Below, piece by piece: positions 43,339-50,697 of a stretch of 64,000 nucleotides of DNA. The notes under the pieces are model-generated. The model ran no database searches. It was given only the letters and a program-made list of their open reading frames with translations, and was not told where the DNA came from. The number at the start of each line of letters is the position of its first letter. The stretch's first letter is position 1. The stretch comes from Sporomusa malonica (lineage in GTDB: Bacteria; Bacillota; Negativicutes; Sporomusales; Sporomusaceae), in assembly GCF_900176355.1 (NCBI RefSeq), contig NZ_FWXI01000019.1, positions 43,633 to 107,632 of the forward strand, given 5' to 3'. A program made the position numbers and the translations under genes.

Positions 43339-44079
43339 ATGAGAGGATTAAAGAATAAGGTTGTAATTATCACTGGAGCTGCCAGCGGCATAGGTAAGGC
43401 GACGGCGCTGCGTTTTGCTGAAGAGGGTGCAAATGTTGTTGTTGCGGATTTTGCTGACGGCACGGCTACTGTTAAAGAAGTGACAGAAAAAGGCGTGCAG
43501 GCTATCTACGTTCAGGTCAACGTTACTGACATGGAGAATGTTAAGACTATGGTAGCTAAGGCAATAGAGGTATTTGGTAAAGTAGACGTATTGATTAACA
43601 ACGCAGGCATTACTAGAGATGCAATGATGAAAAAGATGACCAAAGAGGCGTGGGATGCCGTAATAGATGTAAACCTGACCGGTGTATTTAACTGCACTTC
43701 GGCAGTGCTGCCACATATACTTGAGCAGAAATCTGGAGTGGTACTTACGACCTCTTCTGTTGTCGGCATATACGGTAATCTTGGTCAAACTAATTATGCA
43801 GCCGCTAAGTGGGGTGTAATTGGTATGACTAAGTCTTGGGCTAAGGAAATGGCGAAAAACGGTATAAGGTTCAATTGTGTTGCGCCAGGATTTATTGCCA
43901 CAGAAATGGTCAAGAAAATTCCTGAACAAGTACTAAATGAAAAAATACTTATTAAAGTGCCTGCGATGCGACTGGGTGAACCAGAAGAAGTTGCTGCAGC
44001 CTTTGCTTTCCTGGCATCCGATGATGCCAAATTCATCAATGGTGCAGTTCTTAGTGTTGACGGTGCTTGTACGCTGTAG
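43339..44079 (+). CDS. SDR-family reductase, likely acetoacetyl-CoA reductase
   Basis: 246-aa short-chain dehydrogenase. The cofactor motif TGAASGIGKATALRF, NNAGITRDAMMKKMTKEAWD and the YAAAK catalytic Tyr-Lys are visible. The TRD-containing segment is typical of FabG/PhaB. With a thiolase directly before it and the MaoC hydratase at the other end of the cluster, the acetoacetyl-CoA/(R)-3-hydroxybutyryl-CoA reaction is the best guess. FabG-type 3-oxoacyl-ACP reductase is the alternative. Confidence 0.78.
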   Translation: MRGLKNKVVIITGAASGIGKATALRFAEEGANVVVADFADGTATVKEVTEKGVQAIYVQVNVTDMENVKTMVAKAIEVFGKVDVLINNAGITRDAMMKKMTKEAWDAVIDVNLTGVFNCTSAVLPHILEQKSGVVLTTSSVVGIYGNLGQTNYAAAKWGVIGMTKSWAKEMAKNGIRFNCVAPGFIATEMVKKIPEQVLNEKILIKVPAMRLGEPEEVAAAFAFLASDDAKFINGAVLSVDGACTL

Positions 44080-44145
44080 GATTCGAAACTGCCAAAACTC
44101 TATACCAACAAAAGCGATGCTAGATGATAGTAGCGATAATGGGAA

Positions 44146-44175
44146 AGGCCGTAGACGTTTTCGTCTACGGCTTTT
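44146..44175. terminator. Bidirectional terminator between convergent operons
   Basis: GCCGTAGACG-TTTT-CGTCTACGGC with A-rich left and TTTT right. It separates the SDR gene from the MocR-type gene transcribed the other way. Confidence 0.85.
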
Positions 44176-44178
44176 CAG

Positions 44179-45654
44179 TTAAGCGTCGTGATTTTTTACT
44201 GCATCGTTTAACAGCTTGCAAAGTATTTCAAGCGCTTTTGGTAAATCCTCATCTGCAAGATTGGTCCAACAAATTCGTAGATGATTGGTTTCGGGTTCTC
44301 CAGGATAGAAAATCGACCCTGGGAGAAAGTGTACACCGCGACGGTGGGCTTCGGGAATCAAGTAATCTGTATGAATCCCAAGCGGCATTGACAGCCATAA
44401 GTGGAGTCCAGCTGACTGTTTAGGCCGGGCAATGCGAGGATCAAGGAGTTGGTCAAGGGTCTGAAGGACGTTTTTTCGGCGCGCATCAAGCAAGCTGCTC
44501 ATTTTGCTAATTGACCGTAAAAGCTGTGGATTCTGGAAAAAGGGCAGCAGCGATTTTTGCAGCCAGAGAGGAGAACCAAGGTCTGCAATTGATTTGGCTG
44601 CAAGCAGACGGTTATAAATGCTCCCGTCTGCGGCAAGTAACCCAAGGCGCATGCCAGGAAAGAGGAATTTGCTAAAACCTTTAAGATAGATCACTCGTCC
44701 ATCTGTGTCTAGTGCTTTTAATGGCGGCGGTAAGGCAGAGGTTTTTATGCGGGTCATCTCAAGTTCACGATGCGGTTCATCTTCTAAAATGAGGACATTG
44801 TGCTCTCGGGCGAAACTGAGCAGATCCTGGCGCCTGGATAGGGACATGATTGCTCCGGTAGGATTTTGGCCGGTAGGAACTGTATAGATGGCTTTAAGAC
44901 GAATATGCGGTGCTAAGTCCTCCAGTATATCAACCCGTATTCCGTTTGCATCAACGGGGATGGGCTGCAGGTTGGCATGAGATAAGCGAAAGGCATCAAT
45001 AGCTGCAGAAAAACAAGGGGTTTCAAGTGCAATGGTGTCACCGGGACCAAGAAAGGTGCGGGCAAAAAGGTCGATACCTTGCTGGGTACCATTTGTAACC
45101 AGCAATTGGTGTGGCTTAAGCTTAATGGATAGCAGCTTTAAATACTCTGTTAAGGCAAGTAAAAAATCAGTATCACCTTGAAAATTAGCATATTGCCCCA
45201 GCGCATGGGGAAATTTTTTCAGTGTCTGGTAGATAGATTCCTGGATTAAATGCATCGGCAGCAAGGAGTGATGAACACAGGCTGAGGCCAGGTCTAATAT
45301 ATTGGGGGGTAACCGTACTGCGCTTTGGCTCCAGAAGCTAGCACGGGGAAGGTAGTCTGAAATAGAGAGCTGCCAATCAAAGGGGGCGGAAACATGATCC
45401 CCTGAGGTATTGTCCTTTCCTTTGCGTACAAAGGTTCCCTTGCCGCGAATGGTTTCTGTCAAGCCGCTGTTATCAAGCATTTTATATACATGGTGTGCAG
45501 TTACCAAACTAATGCTCAATTCCTCGGACAGATCCCGCACAGAGGGCAGTTTAAAATTGGGCTCTATCAGACCAGAGCGAATCCTTTGAGAAATTTCCAG
45601 ATAGATTTGTTCACGTATGGAAACATTACTTTGACGGTTAATAGAAATTTTCAT
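44179..45654 (-). CDS. MocR-type regulator (GntR HTH-aminotransferase), second copy
   Basis: 491-aa GntR-aminotransferase fusion. HTH region SIREQIYLEISQRIRSGLI and aminotransferase blocks EDEPHREL and LKGFSKFLFPGMRLG, with the PLP-binding lysine in the latter. Start at 45654 has GGAGGACTT upstream. It is divergent from an EamA exporter with a repeated operator between them. Unlike the first MocR (24861), the Asp-x-x of the DDYDSEF block reads EDEPHRE, placing it nearer the YdcR/PtsJ branch. Confidence 0.87.
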   Translation of the reverse strand: MKISINRQSNVSIREQIYLEISQRIRSGLIEPNFKLPSVRDLSEELSISLVTAHHVYKMLDNSGLTETIRGKGTFVRKGKDNTSGDHVSAPFDWQLSISDYLPRASFWSQSAVRLPPNILDLASACVHHSLLPMHLIQESIYQTLKKFPHALGQYANFQGDTDFLLALTEYLKLLSIKLKPHQLLVTNGTQQGIDLFARTFLGPGDTIALETPCFSAAIDAFRLSHANLQPIPVDANGIRVDILEDLAPHIRLKAIYTVPTGQNPTGAIMSLSRRQDLLSFAREHNVLILEDEPHRELEMTRIKTSALPPPLKALDTDGRVIYLKGFSKFLFPGMRLGLLAADGSIYNRLLAAKSIADLGSPLWLQKSLLPFFQNPQLLRSISKMSSLLDARRKNVLQTLDQLLDPRIARPKQSAGLHLWLSMPLGIHTDYLIPEAHRRGVHFLPGSIFYPGEPETNHLRICWTNLADEDLPKALEILCKLLNDAVKNHDA

Positions 45655-45664
45655 AAGTCCTCCA

Positions 45665-45742
45665 ACTGTTATAGTAGTCACTTGACTGTTATAGCAAAAT
45701 AATGGTTCTATAAGAAATAATATACAGCAGTGTTGTATAACA
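45665..45742. promoter_or_regulatory. Repeated ACTGTTATAG operator between MocR-type gene and EamA gene
   Basis: ACTGTTATAG occurs at 45665-45674 and 45685-45694, exactly 20 bp apart, and TATAACAG, its partial reverse complement, at 45735-45742. The direct-repeat arrangement with an opposed third half is a known style for MocR operators. Confidence 0.65.
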
Positions 45743-45759
45743 GCAAAGGGGGAAATATC

Positions 45760-46677
45760 ATGTATATAGTATATAGTTTAATGTGCTTAATCTTTGGTAC
45801 GACATTTTTAGCCATAAAGGTTGGTATAGATGCTGGGGCGCCGCCTTTTCTTTTTGCGGGAACGCGGTTTTTCTTCGCAGGACTTATCGTATTGGTTACC
45901 GTTAAAATCTTACACGGCAAGATTGGTCTAAAACCTGAAATGCGTAAGGATGTTGCGCTTGTTGGTATTTTTATGACCGCAATCATGTTTGGCTGCCTAT
46001 ATTGGGGAGAACGGTATATTTCATCAAGTGTTGCAGCACTGCTGGCGGCAACTACACCAATTATGATCGCTATTGTAGAGTGGTTCCAGGGTGTCAGGGA
46101 AAATGTCTGGATTAAAGGCAGCGGTTTATTTATATCTTTCATCGGGGTGGCGGTTGCGGTACTGCCTGCATTAGGAATAGATGTTACTAAAGAAGCCATT
46201 TTAGCGGTAGTGGTAATACTGGCTGCTGAGGTGGGGTGTGTTTTCGGGACAATGACATCGAAAAAAATCTTAGCTGCTGGTATTACTTCTTTTGTCCTGA
46301 ATGGCTGGCAAATGGTCATTGGCGGCATGCTGCTGGTGCTGCTGTCAGTGGTTGCCGAGCCGGCAGTGGTGGGTATCAATGATGAAGTAGCCTTTTCCTG
46401 GGTATATCTTGTTGTACTTGGTTCGCTTGCCGGACATGGCTCTTACTACTGGTTGGTACGCCGTGCAGGACCATTACTGCCATCAACTTGGACATATATA
46501 TCGCCGGTTATTGCTCAATTCGTCGGTTACTACTTCCTATCAGAATATGTATCAGTCTATTCTTTTATCGGCCTGGGTTTAGTACTCGGCGGTGTATATT
46601 TAGTGAGTAAAGCAGCGGCCCTGGAAAAGTGGCTGGAGTCCCTAGCGGGGGTACCGAGTAAAATAGAAGGCGAATAA
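45760..46677 (+). CDS. EamA/DMT-family transporter, second copy
   Basis: 305-aa ten-helix transporter. Repeat-end motifs AALLAATTPIMIAIVEW and SPVIAQFVGYYFLSE are typical. ATG at 45760 after AAAGGGGG. It is divergent from the MocR-type gene, its likely regulator. A second copy of the regulator-exporter layout seen at 24861-27313, though the two pairs are not close in sequence. Confidence 0.85.
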   Translation: MYIVYSLMCLIFGTTFLAIKVGIDAGAPPFLFAGTRFFFAGLIVLVTVKILHGKIGLKPEMRKDVALVGIFMTAIMFGCLYWGERYISSSVAALLAATTPIMIAIVEWFQGVRENVWIKGSGLFISFIGVAVAVLPALGIDVTKEAILAVVVILAAEVGCVFGTMTSKKILAAGITSFVLNGWQMVIGGMLLVLLSVVAEPAVVGINDEVAFSWVYLVVLGSLAGHGSYYWLVRRAGPLLPSTWTYISPVIAQFVGYYFLSEYVSVYSFIGLGLVLGGVYLVSKAAALEKWLESLAGVPSKIEGE

Positions 46678-46732
46678 GGAATGGTAAATATATACCAATA
46701 AACAACCCGGTTTTAGGGGATTCAAAAAATAT

Positions 46733-46822
46733 TTGCACACTACGTGATAGACTTGTTACAATAGATACTAAAGCTAATACAGCAAACTGCCCTCAGTCAA
46801 ATGACTAGGGGGCTCTTTTTTT
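46733..46822 (+). promoter_or_regulatory. Promoter and downstream terminator ahead of the nucleoid-associated gene
   Basis: TTGCAC (46733-46738) and TACAAT (46757-46762) are 18 bp apart. A stem GCCCTC-AGTC-AAAT-GACT-(bulge)-GGGGGC at 46789-46813 is followed by eight bases that are T or C with seven consecutive T. Transcription from this promoter would stop after about 50 nt. It may be a small RNA or attenuator, or the hairpin may only end the EamA transcript. Confidence 0.45.
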
Positions 46823-46900
46823 CAGAGAGCCGGTTATCCCAGGATTAACCGCAGCGAATTCGCACTAAGAATCATTCAAAACAAGAAAAGGAAGATAAAC

Positions 46901-47905
46901 GTGATAATAACAATAAACAAGGCGATCTTACATATACTGGACTTTAATTCTGGAGTAACTGTTTTCTCAGAGCAGGAGTTAGATACCCAAAGTAATAGTG
47001 TTGTAACATTTCTATCCAAACATATTGAGAAATCCTATAATGACCAAAACTCAAAAACGGGAACTTTTTATCCAAATAGTAAATTTAAGGTACAAATAGA
47101 AGACTATCTTGCCGGCACTCTGGATTTTACCAGCTTCTCAGTGTATGTAGCTGAATTAATGGTTGAATCGATTTCTCAGTCAGATGTATTAGACTCCACA
47201 GATTTGCTCGTATGCGATTTTAACATAGATAGTAATCGCGTAATTGCTCTGTTAAAATGCAGCAACAAAATTGGATTCATTCATCAGGTAGTGCATGATA
47301 ATGAAAAAATTAAAAATGATATTATTAATCATTATGCGATATTACCCAGTCTGTCGCAAAAAATTGACGAGTATGCATTCATAGATGCTGATTCGCTAAA
47401 TATTAGATTTATTGATAAAAAACGATCGATTAATGGCAATGATGCTTACATAATAGCTGACAATATCCTTGAATGCAGTTCGCTTATTTCGCCGAAAGAT
47501 ACCCTTCAACTAGTCAACACAATTACCCGCATGGTAGCAGAAAATCATGGAAAAAGCACTGTCGAGGCTGTCTCTAAAACTAAAAACTATATAGTGGAAA
47601 ACACCGGAGTAACTGAGTATCTAAATCCGGTGGAGTTGAGTAAAGAGGTATTTAGTGCGTCCCCCATCATGCAAGAGGAATTCATGAGAGAAGTAAAAAC
47701 TGCCGGGATTCCCGAGATAGTGAAAATAGATAAGGAATTTGCCATCAAAAAGGGGAAAAGCCATAAAATTAAAACTGATACAGGTATTGAGATAACATTT
47801 CCGGTAGATTATTTCCAAAATAAGGAGTATATTGAGTTTATCAATAATCCGGACGGCACTTTATCGATTGAGTTAAGAAATATAGGGAAAATAACCAACA
47901 AATAG
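46901..47905 (+). CDS. Nucleoid-associated protein, NdpA/YejK family
   Basis: 334-aa member of the 37-kDa nucleoid-associated protein family (PF04245). Recognised by overall pattern: an N-terminal ILHILDFNSG, a central FIHQV/KIGFIHQVVHD-type segment and the C-terminal domain. GTG start with GGAAGATAAAC upstream. The gene is visibly richer in A+T than its neighbours, which may indicate transfer. In some bacteria the family is linked to mobile DNA or chromosome organisation; no clear partner is here. Confidence 0.75.
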   Translation: MIITINKAILHILDFNSGVTVFSEQELDTQSNSVVTFLSKHIEKSYNDQNSKTGTFYPNSKFKVQIEDYLAGTLDFTSFSVYVAELMVESISQSDVLDSTDLLVCDFNIDSNRVIALLKCSNKIGFIHQVVHDNEKIKNDIINHYAILPSLSQKIDEYAFIDADSLNIRFIDKKRSINGNDAYIIADNILECSSLISPKDTLQLVNTITRMVAENHGKSTVEAVSKTKNYIVENTGVTEYLNPVELSKEVFSASPIMQEEFMREVKTAGIPEIVKIDKEFAIKKGKSHKIKTDTGIEITFPVDYFQNKEYIEFINNPDGTLSIELRNIGKITNK

Positions 47906-47939
47906 TCAGTGTTTTGGGCGTGTTATTTAGGAGTGTGCA

Positions 47940-48842
47940 ATGATGCAAAGAAGGGATATCCTTATCGGCCTGGTTGTCGTTACTGTATGGGGTCTTAATT
48001 TTATTGCCATAAAAATGGGGTTAAGGGATGTTCCGCCGCTTTTGTTAGGTGCCCTTAGGTTTCTTCTGGCTTGCTTTCCGATTATTTTTTTTCTACCTAG
48101 ACCACCAATTCCTTGGCCCTGGCTGATCGCGCTGGGGTTGTCCATAAATGTAGGACAGTTTTCTTGTTTGTTTTTGGGAATGAAGGTAGGTATGCCGGCG
48201 GGCCTAGCCTCTCTTGTTCTTCAGTCACAGGCTTTTTTTACGTTATTGGTGGGCGTCACTTGTCTGGGAGAACGCTGGCAGTGGAATCACCTGGCAGGGC
48301 TTGCACTGTCAGGTGGTGGTATGGCCATGATTGGTTTGCAGCAGGGAGTGGAGATGACAACTGCTGGCTTTGGGCTGACTTTGGCTGCGGCTGCTTGCTG
48401 GGGTATCGGCAACGTCATTATGCGTAGAGCTACTTTAGGGATACCACCCTTTTCAATGTTGTCGTTAGTGGTTTGGGCTGGCGCTGTAGCCATTTTACCA
48501 TTGACATTCTTGTCGTGGATGCTAGAAGGCTATGATGCCTGGCTGGTTGCCTTCCATAGTCCTACATGGACCAGTATAGGTTCGCTTGTTTACCTGTCTT
48601 TCTTCGCTACTTTGGTGGGGTATGGTCTATGGGGCAAGCTGCTTTCCCGTTACCCTGCCGCCGTCGTTTCCCCGCTAGCGCTGCTGGTGCCAATCGTGGG
48701 CATGAGCAGTTCGGCGTTACTGCTGGGAGAGTCGGTTTCCCTTTGGCAAGGGATTGGTGCTCTGCTGGTTATGACCGGTCTGGTAGTACATGTTCTGGGA
48801 GCAAGATGGCGGATGAGTACTGCTGAGCTCCAGAAGAGTTGA
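47940..48842 (+). CDS. EamA/DMT-family transporter, third copy
   Basis: 300-aa ten-helix transporter, with SLVLQSQAFFTLLVG and SPLALLVPIVGMSSSALLLGE typical of the O-acetylserine/cysteine exporter branch. Start ATG at 47940 (ATGATG) with AGGAGTG upstream. It has no adjacent MocR gene, unlike the two other copies. Followed by a clear terminator. Confidence 0.83.
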   Translation: MMQRRDILIGLVVVTVWGLNFIAIKMGLRDVPPLLLGALRFLLACFPIIFFLPRPPIPWPWLIALGLSINVGQFSCLFLGMKVGMPAGLASLVLQSQAFFTLLVGVTCLGERWQWNHLAGLALSGGGMAMIGLQQGVEMTTAGFGLTLAAAACWGIGNVIMRRATLGIPPFSMLSLVVWAGAVAILPLTFLSWMLEGYDAWLVAFHSPTWTSIGSLVYLSFFATLVGYGLWGKLLSRYPAAVVSPLALLVPIVGMSSSALLLGESVSLWQGIGALLVMTGLVVHVLGARWRMSTAELQKS

Positions 48843-48857
48843 GATAAATCTTATGGT

Positions 48858-48889
48858 ATCCGTAGGCCTTTTGGTCTACGGATTTTTTT
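48858..48889 (+). terminator. Terminator after third EamA gene
   Basis: ATCCGTAG-G-CC-TTTT-GG-T-CTACGGAT followed by seven T. The stem resembles the one at 44146 and 23743. Confidence 0.9.
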
Positions 48890-48972
48890 CTTGCCCTTTT
48901 GGAATTATGTAGAAGTCACTCCAAAATGCTGTGAAAGTGAAAATTAAATTGGAAAGTATAACCTTCTTGACT

Positions 48973-49009
48973 AACTTACAACTCTGATGTTAATATAAAG
49001 TTGTAAGTT
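48973..49009. promoter_or_regulatory. 11-bp inverted repeat upstream of the DapB-like gene
   Basis: AACTTACAACT (48973-48983) and AGTTGTAAGTT (48999-49009) are exact complements with 15 bp between, ending 18 bp before the start codon. Likely operator or leader hairpin; the convergent BusR-like regulator is a candidate binder, without direct evidence. Confidence 0.6.
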
Positions 49010-49027
49010 GAACAGGGAGGTGCTCGC

Positions 49028-49855
49028 ATGAAGGTGGCATTAATTGGCTTAGGAACAACAGGAAGAATTGCGGCTGAGTATCTTTATAAAAAACAGGCAC
49101 TTTCACTAGTATTATGCCGGGAGAATAGCAGCGAAGAAGGTAAAGATTTAGGTGAAATTTTACATAGGCCGTATATGGGTATTACAGTTGAGACCACGGC
49201 AAATCTTGAAGAAAAATTAAACAAGTTCAAACCAGATATATTAATCGATTTTTCTTCGCCTAACTTCCTAAGAGAACATTTATCTACGCTGGCCCGGTGC
49301 CATGTAAATGTAGTAACCGCAGTAACCGGTTATACTCAGATGGATATAAAAAGAGTAAAGGTTTTGGCGCGAAAAAGGCAAATTGGTGTGGTGATCGCAC
49401 CTAATATCACATTTGGTGTCAATATATTGTTAGTGATGGCTCAAATAGTGGCCGAACTACAATCTGATTATGACTTCCAGGTTATTGATGAAAACCATAG
49501 GAATAAAAAAGACAGTCCGTCAGGTACCGCGGAAAAAATCGCTGCAGCTATTAAACGAGGTCTTGAACGGTCGGGAGAGAAGAATGATTCAATCCCGATT
49601 CATTCTATCCGGGCGGGTGATATCATAGGGCGTCATAAGGTTTTGGTTTGTGGCAAGCATGATCAGATTGAAATTACTCATTCGGCCTTTTCGCGAACAG
49701 CATACGCTGAGGGGGCTTATAAGGCGGCTCAGTTTATTTATGGACGAAAAGGGCTTTATGAGATGAAAGACGTTTTTGGCCTCGGGAAAAGTAGTCATTC
49801 TGATGAGCGAGCGCATGGTGTTGACGCTGTTTCATTGACAGGTGTCTATGCGTAG
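49028..49855 (+). CDS. DapB-like oxidoreductase with altered active site
   Basis: 275-aa protein clearly of the dihydrodipicolinate reductase family: GLGTTG cofactor loop, NITFGVN, the motif DSPSGTA, SIRAGDIIGRHKVL and GLYEMKDVFGL all align. The catalytic segment that in E. coli has HHRHK reads NHRNK here (residues 156-160), so the general acid His159 is Asn156 and only the Lys is kept. No other lysine-biosynthesis gene is close. It may be a paralogue with a different imine or ketone substrate. GGGAGGTG precedes the ATG. Confidence 0.75.
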   Translation: MKVALIGLGTTGRIAAEYLYKKQALSLVLCRENSSEEGKDLGEILHRPYMGITVETTANLEEKLNKFKPDILIDFSSPNFLREHLSTLARCHVNVVTAVTGYTQMDIKRVKVLARKRQIGVVIAPNITFGVNILLVMAQIVAELQSDYDFQVIDENHRNKKDSPSGTAEKIAAAIKRGLERSGEKNDSIPIHSIRAGDIIGRHKVLVCGKHDQIEITHSAFSRTAYAEGAYKAAQFIYGRKGLYEMKDVFGLGKSSHSDERAHGVDAVSLTGVYA

Positions 49856-49871
49856 GTTTCCTATGTAAGAT

Positions 49872-49909
49872 AAAATGAGTCACCCTATTTTTTTAGGGTG
49901 GCTCATTTT
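49872..49909. terminator. Bidirectional terminator between convergent genes
   Basis: AAAATGAG-CACCCTA arm, seven T loop, TAGGGTG-CTCATTTT arm. It overlaps the stop of the GntR-RCK_C gene on the other strand. Confidence 0.88.
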
Positions 49910-50529
49910 ATAATTGGACTACCGACGAATTTGGCAGTTTTTATTAAAATTTCACTATCACCAACAACTACAATGCGATCAAGGGGCTCAATTTTGGCAT
50001 CCGGTCCAGGAGAGATAATGATGTCAGTACCTCGCCGGATTGCAACAACAGTAGCGCCTGTATGTTGCCAAAGCCTGATTTCCGCAATGGTATGCCCGAT
50101 GATGTGCGAGGCTTCCGGGACCTCAACTTCGACAGGGTTATACGGTGTAAGGTTGCGCAGCTTATCCGAATAATTAATAATATCAGTGAGCAGATTCTCG
50201 AGTCTCGCATCAATTTCTCGTTTTTGACGTAAAAGGATTTCGACATCCTGGTGCAGGGAATCGACAGATTCGGTACTTTTATAGTGCTCTACGAAGCTAT
50301 AGGCATTTTCAGTGGAAAGTACTGTAACTTCTTTTCCTTGGGAAACACTGACAACATTTTTGACTTTTAGGAGGGCGATCGCTTTTCGGACTGTCTCTGG
50401 CGATACATTGTAGTGGCTGGCTAGAATTGATCTGCCCGAAATCTTTTCCTGTACACTAAATTCGCCGTTAACTATTCTTTGGGCTAAATCCAAAGCAATT
50501 GAACGATACATGGCAATTGATGACTTCAT
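49903..50529 (-). CDS. BusR-like GntR-RCK_C regulator
   Basis: 208-aa protein: GntR winged helix (residues 1-75, SGRSILASHYNVSPETVRKA), a coiled coil around 95-125, and a C-terminal TrkA_C/RCK_C domain (TGATVVAIRRGTDIIISPGPDAKIEPLDRIVVVG, described here by position 150-195). This is the architecture of BusR, a c-di-AMP-dependent repressor of osmolyte uptake in streptococci. ATG at 50529 after GGGGTGAACA. No transporter is adjacent, so targets are unknown. Confidence 0.85.
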   Translation of the reverse strand: MKSSIAMYRSIALDLAQRIVNGEFSVQEKISGRSILASHYNVSPETVRKAIALLKVKNVVSVSQGKEVTVLSTENAYSFVEHYKSTESVDSLHQDVEILLRQKREIDARLENLLTDIINYSDKLRNLTPYNPVEVEVPEASHIIGHTIAEIRLWQHTGATVVAIRRGTDIIISPGPDAKIEPLDRIVVVGDSEILIKTAKFVGSPIIK

Positions 50530-50630
50530 TTGTTCACCCCGATTGACATTCGATGCTGTTATCATTACAGTTTTTGCCGTAAAAGTCAATAAGCTAGCGT
50601 TTGTTTAGTAGGTAAATAACATAGCAAAAA

Positions 50631-50657
50631 AGCAAAAGAACCGCCAGATGGCGGTTC
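50631..50657 (-). terminator. Terminator of the radical SAM gene
   Basis: GAACCGCC-AGAT-GGCGGTTC; on the minus strand it is followed by TTTTGCTTTTTT. 41 bp beyond the radical SAM stop. Confidence 0.88.
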
Positions 50658-50697
50658 CCTTGAACTAGTTATGGTTTGATGAGCAGTTACAATAGTG

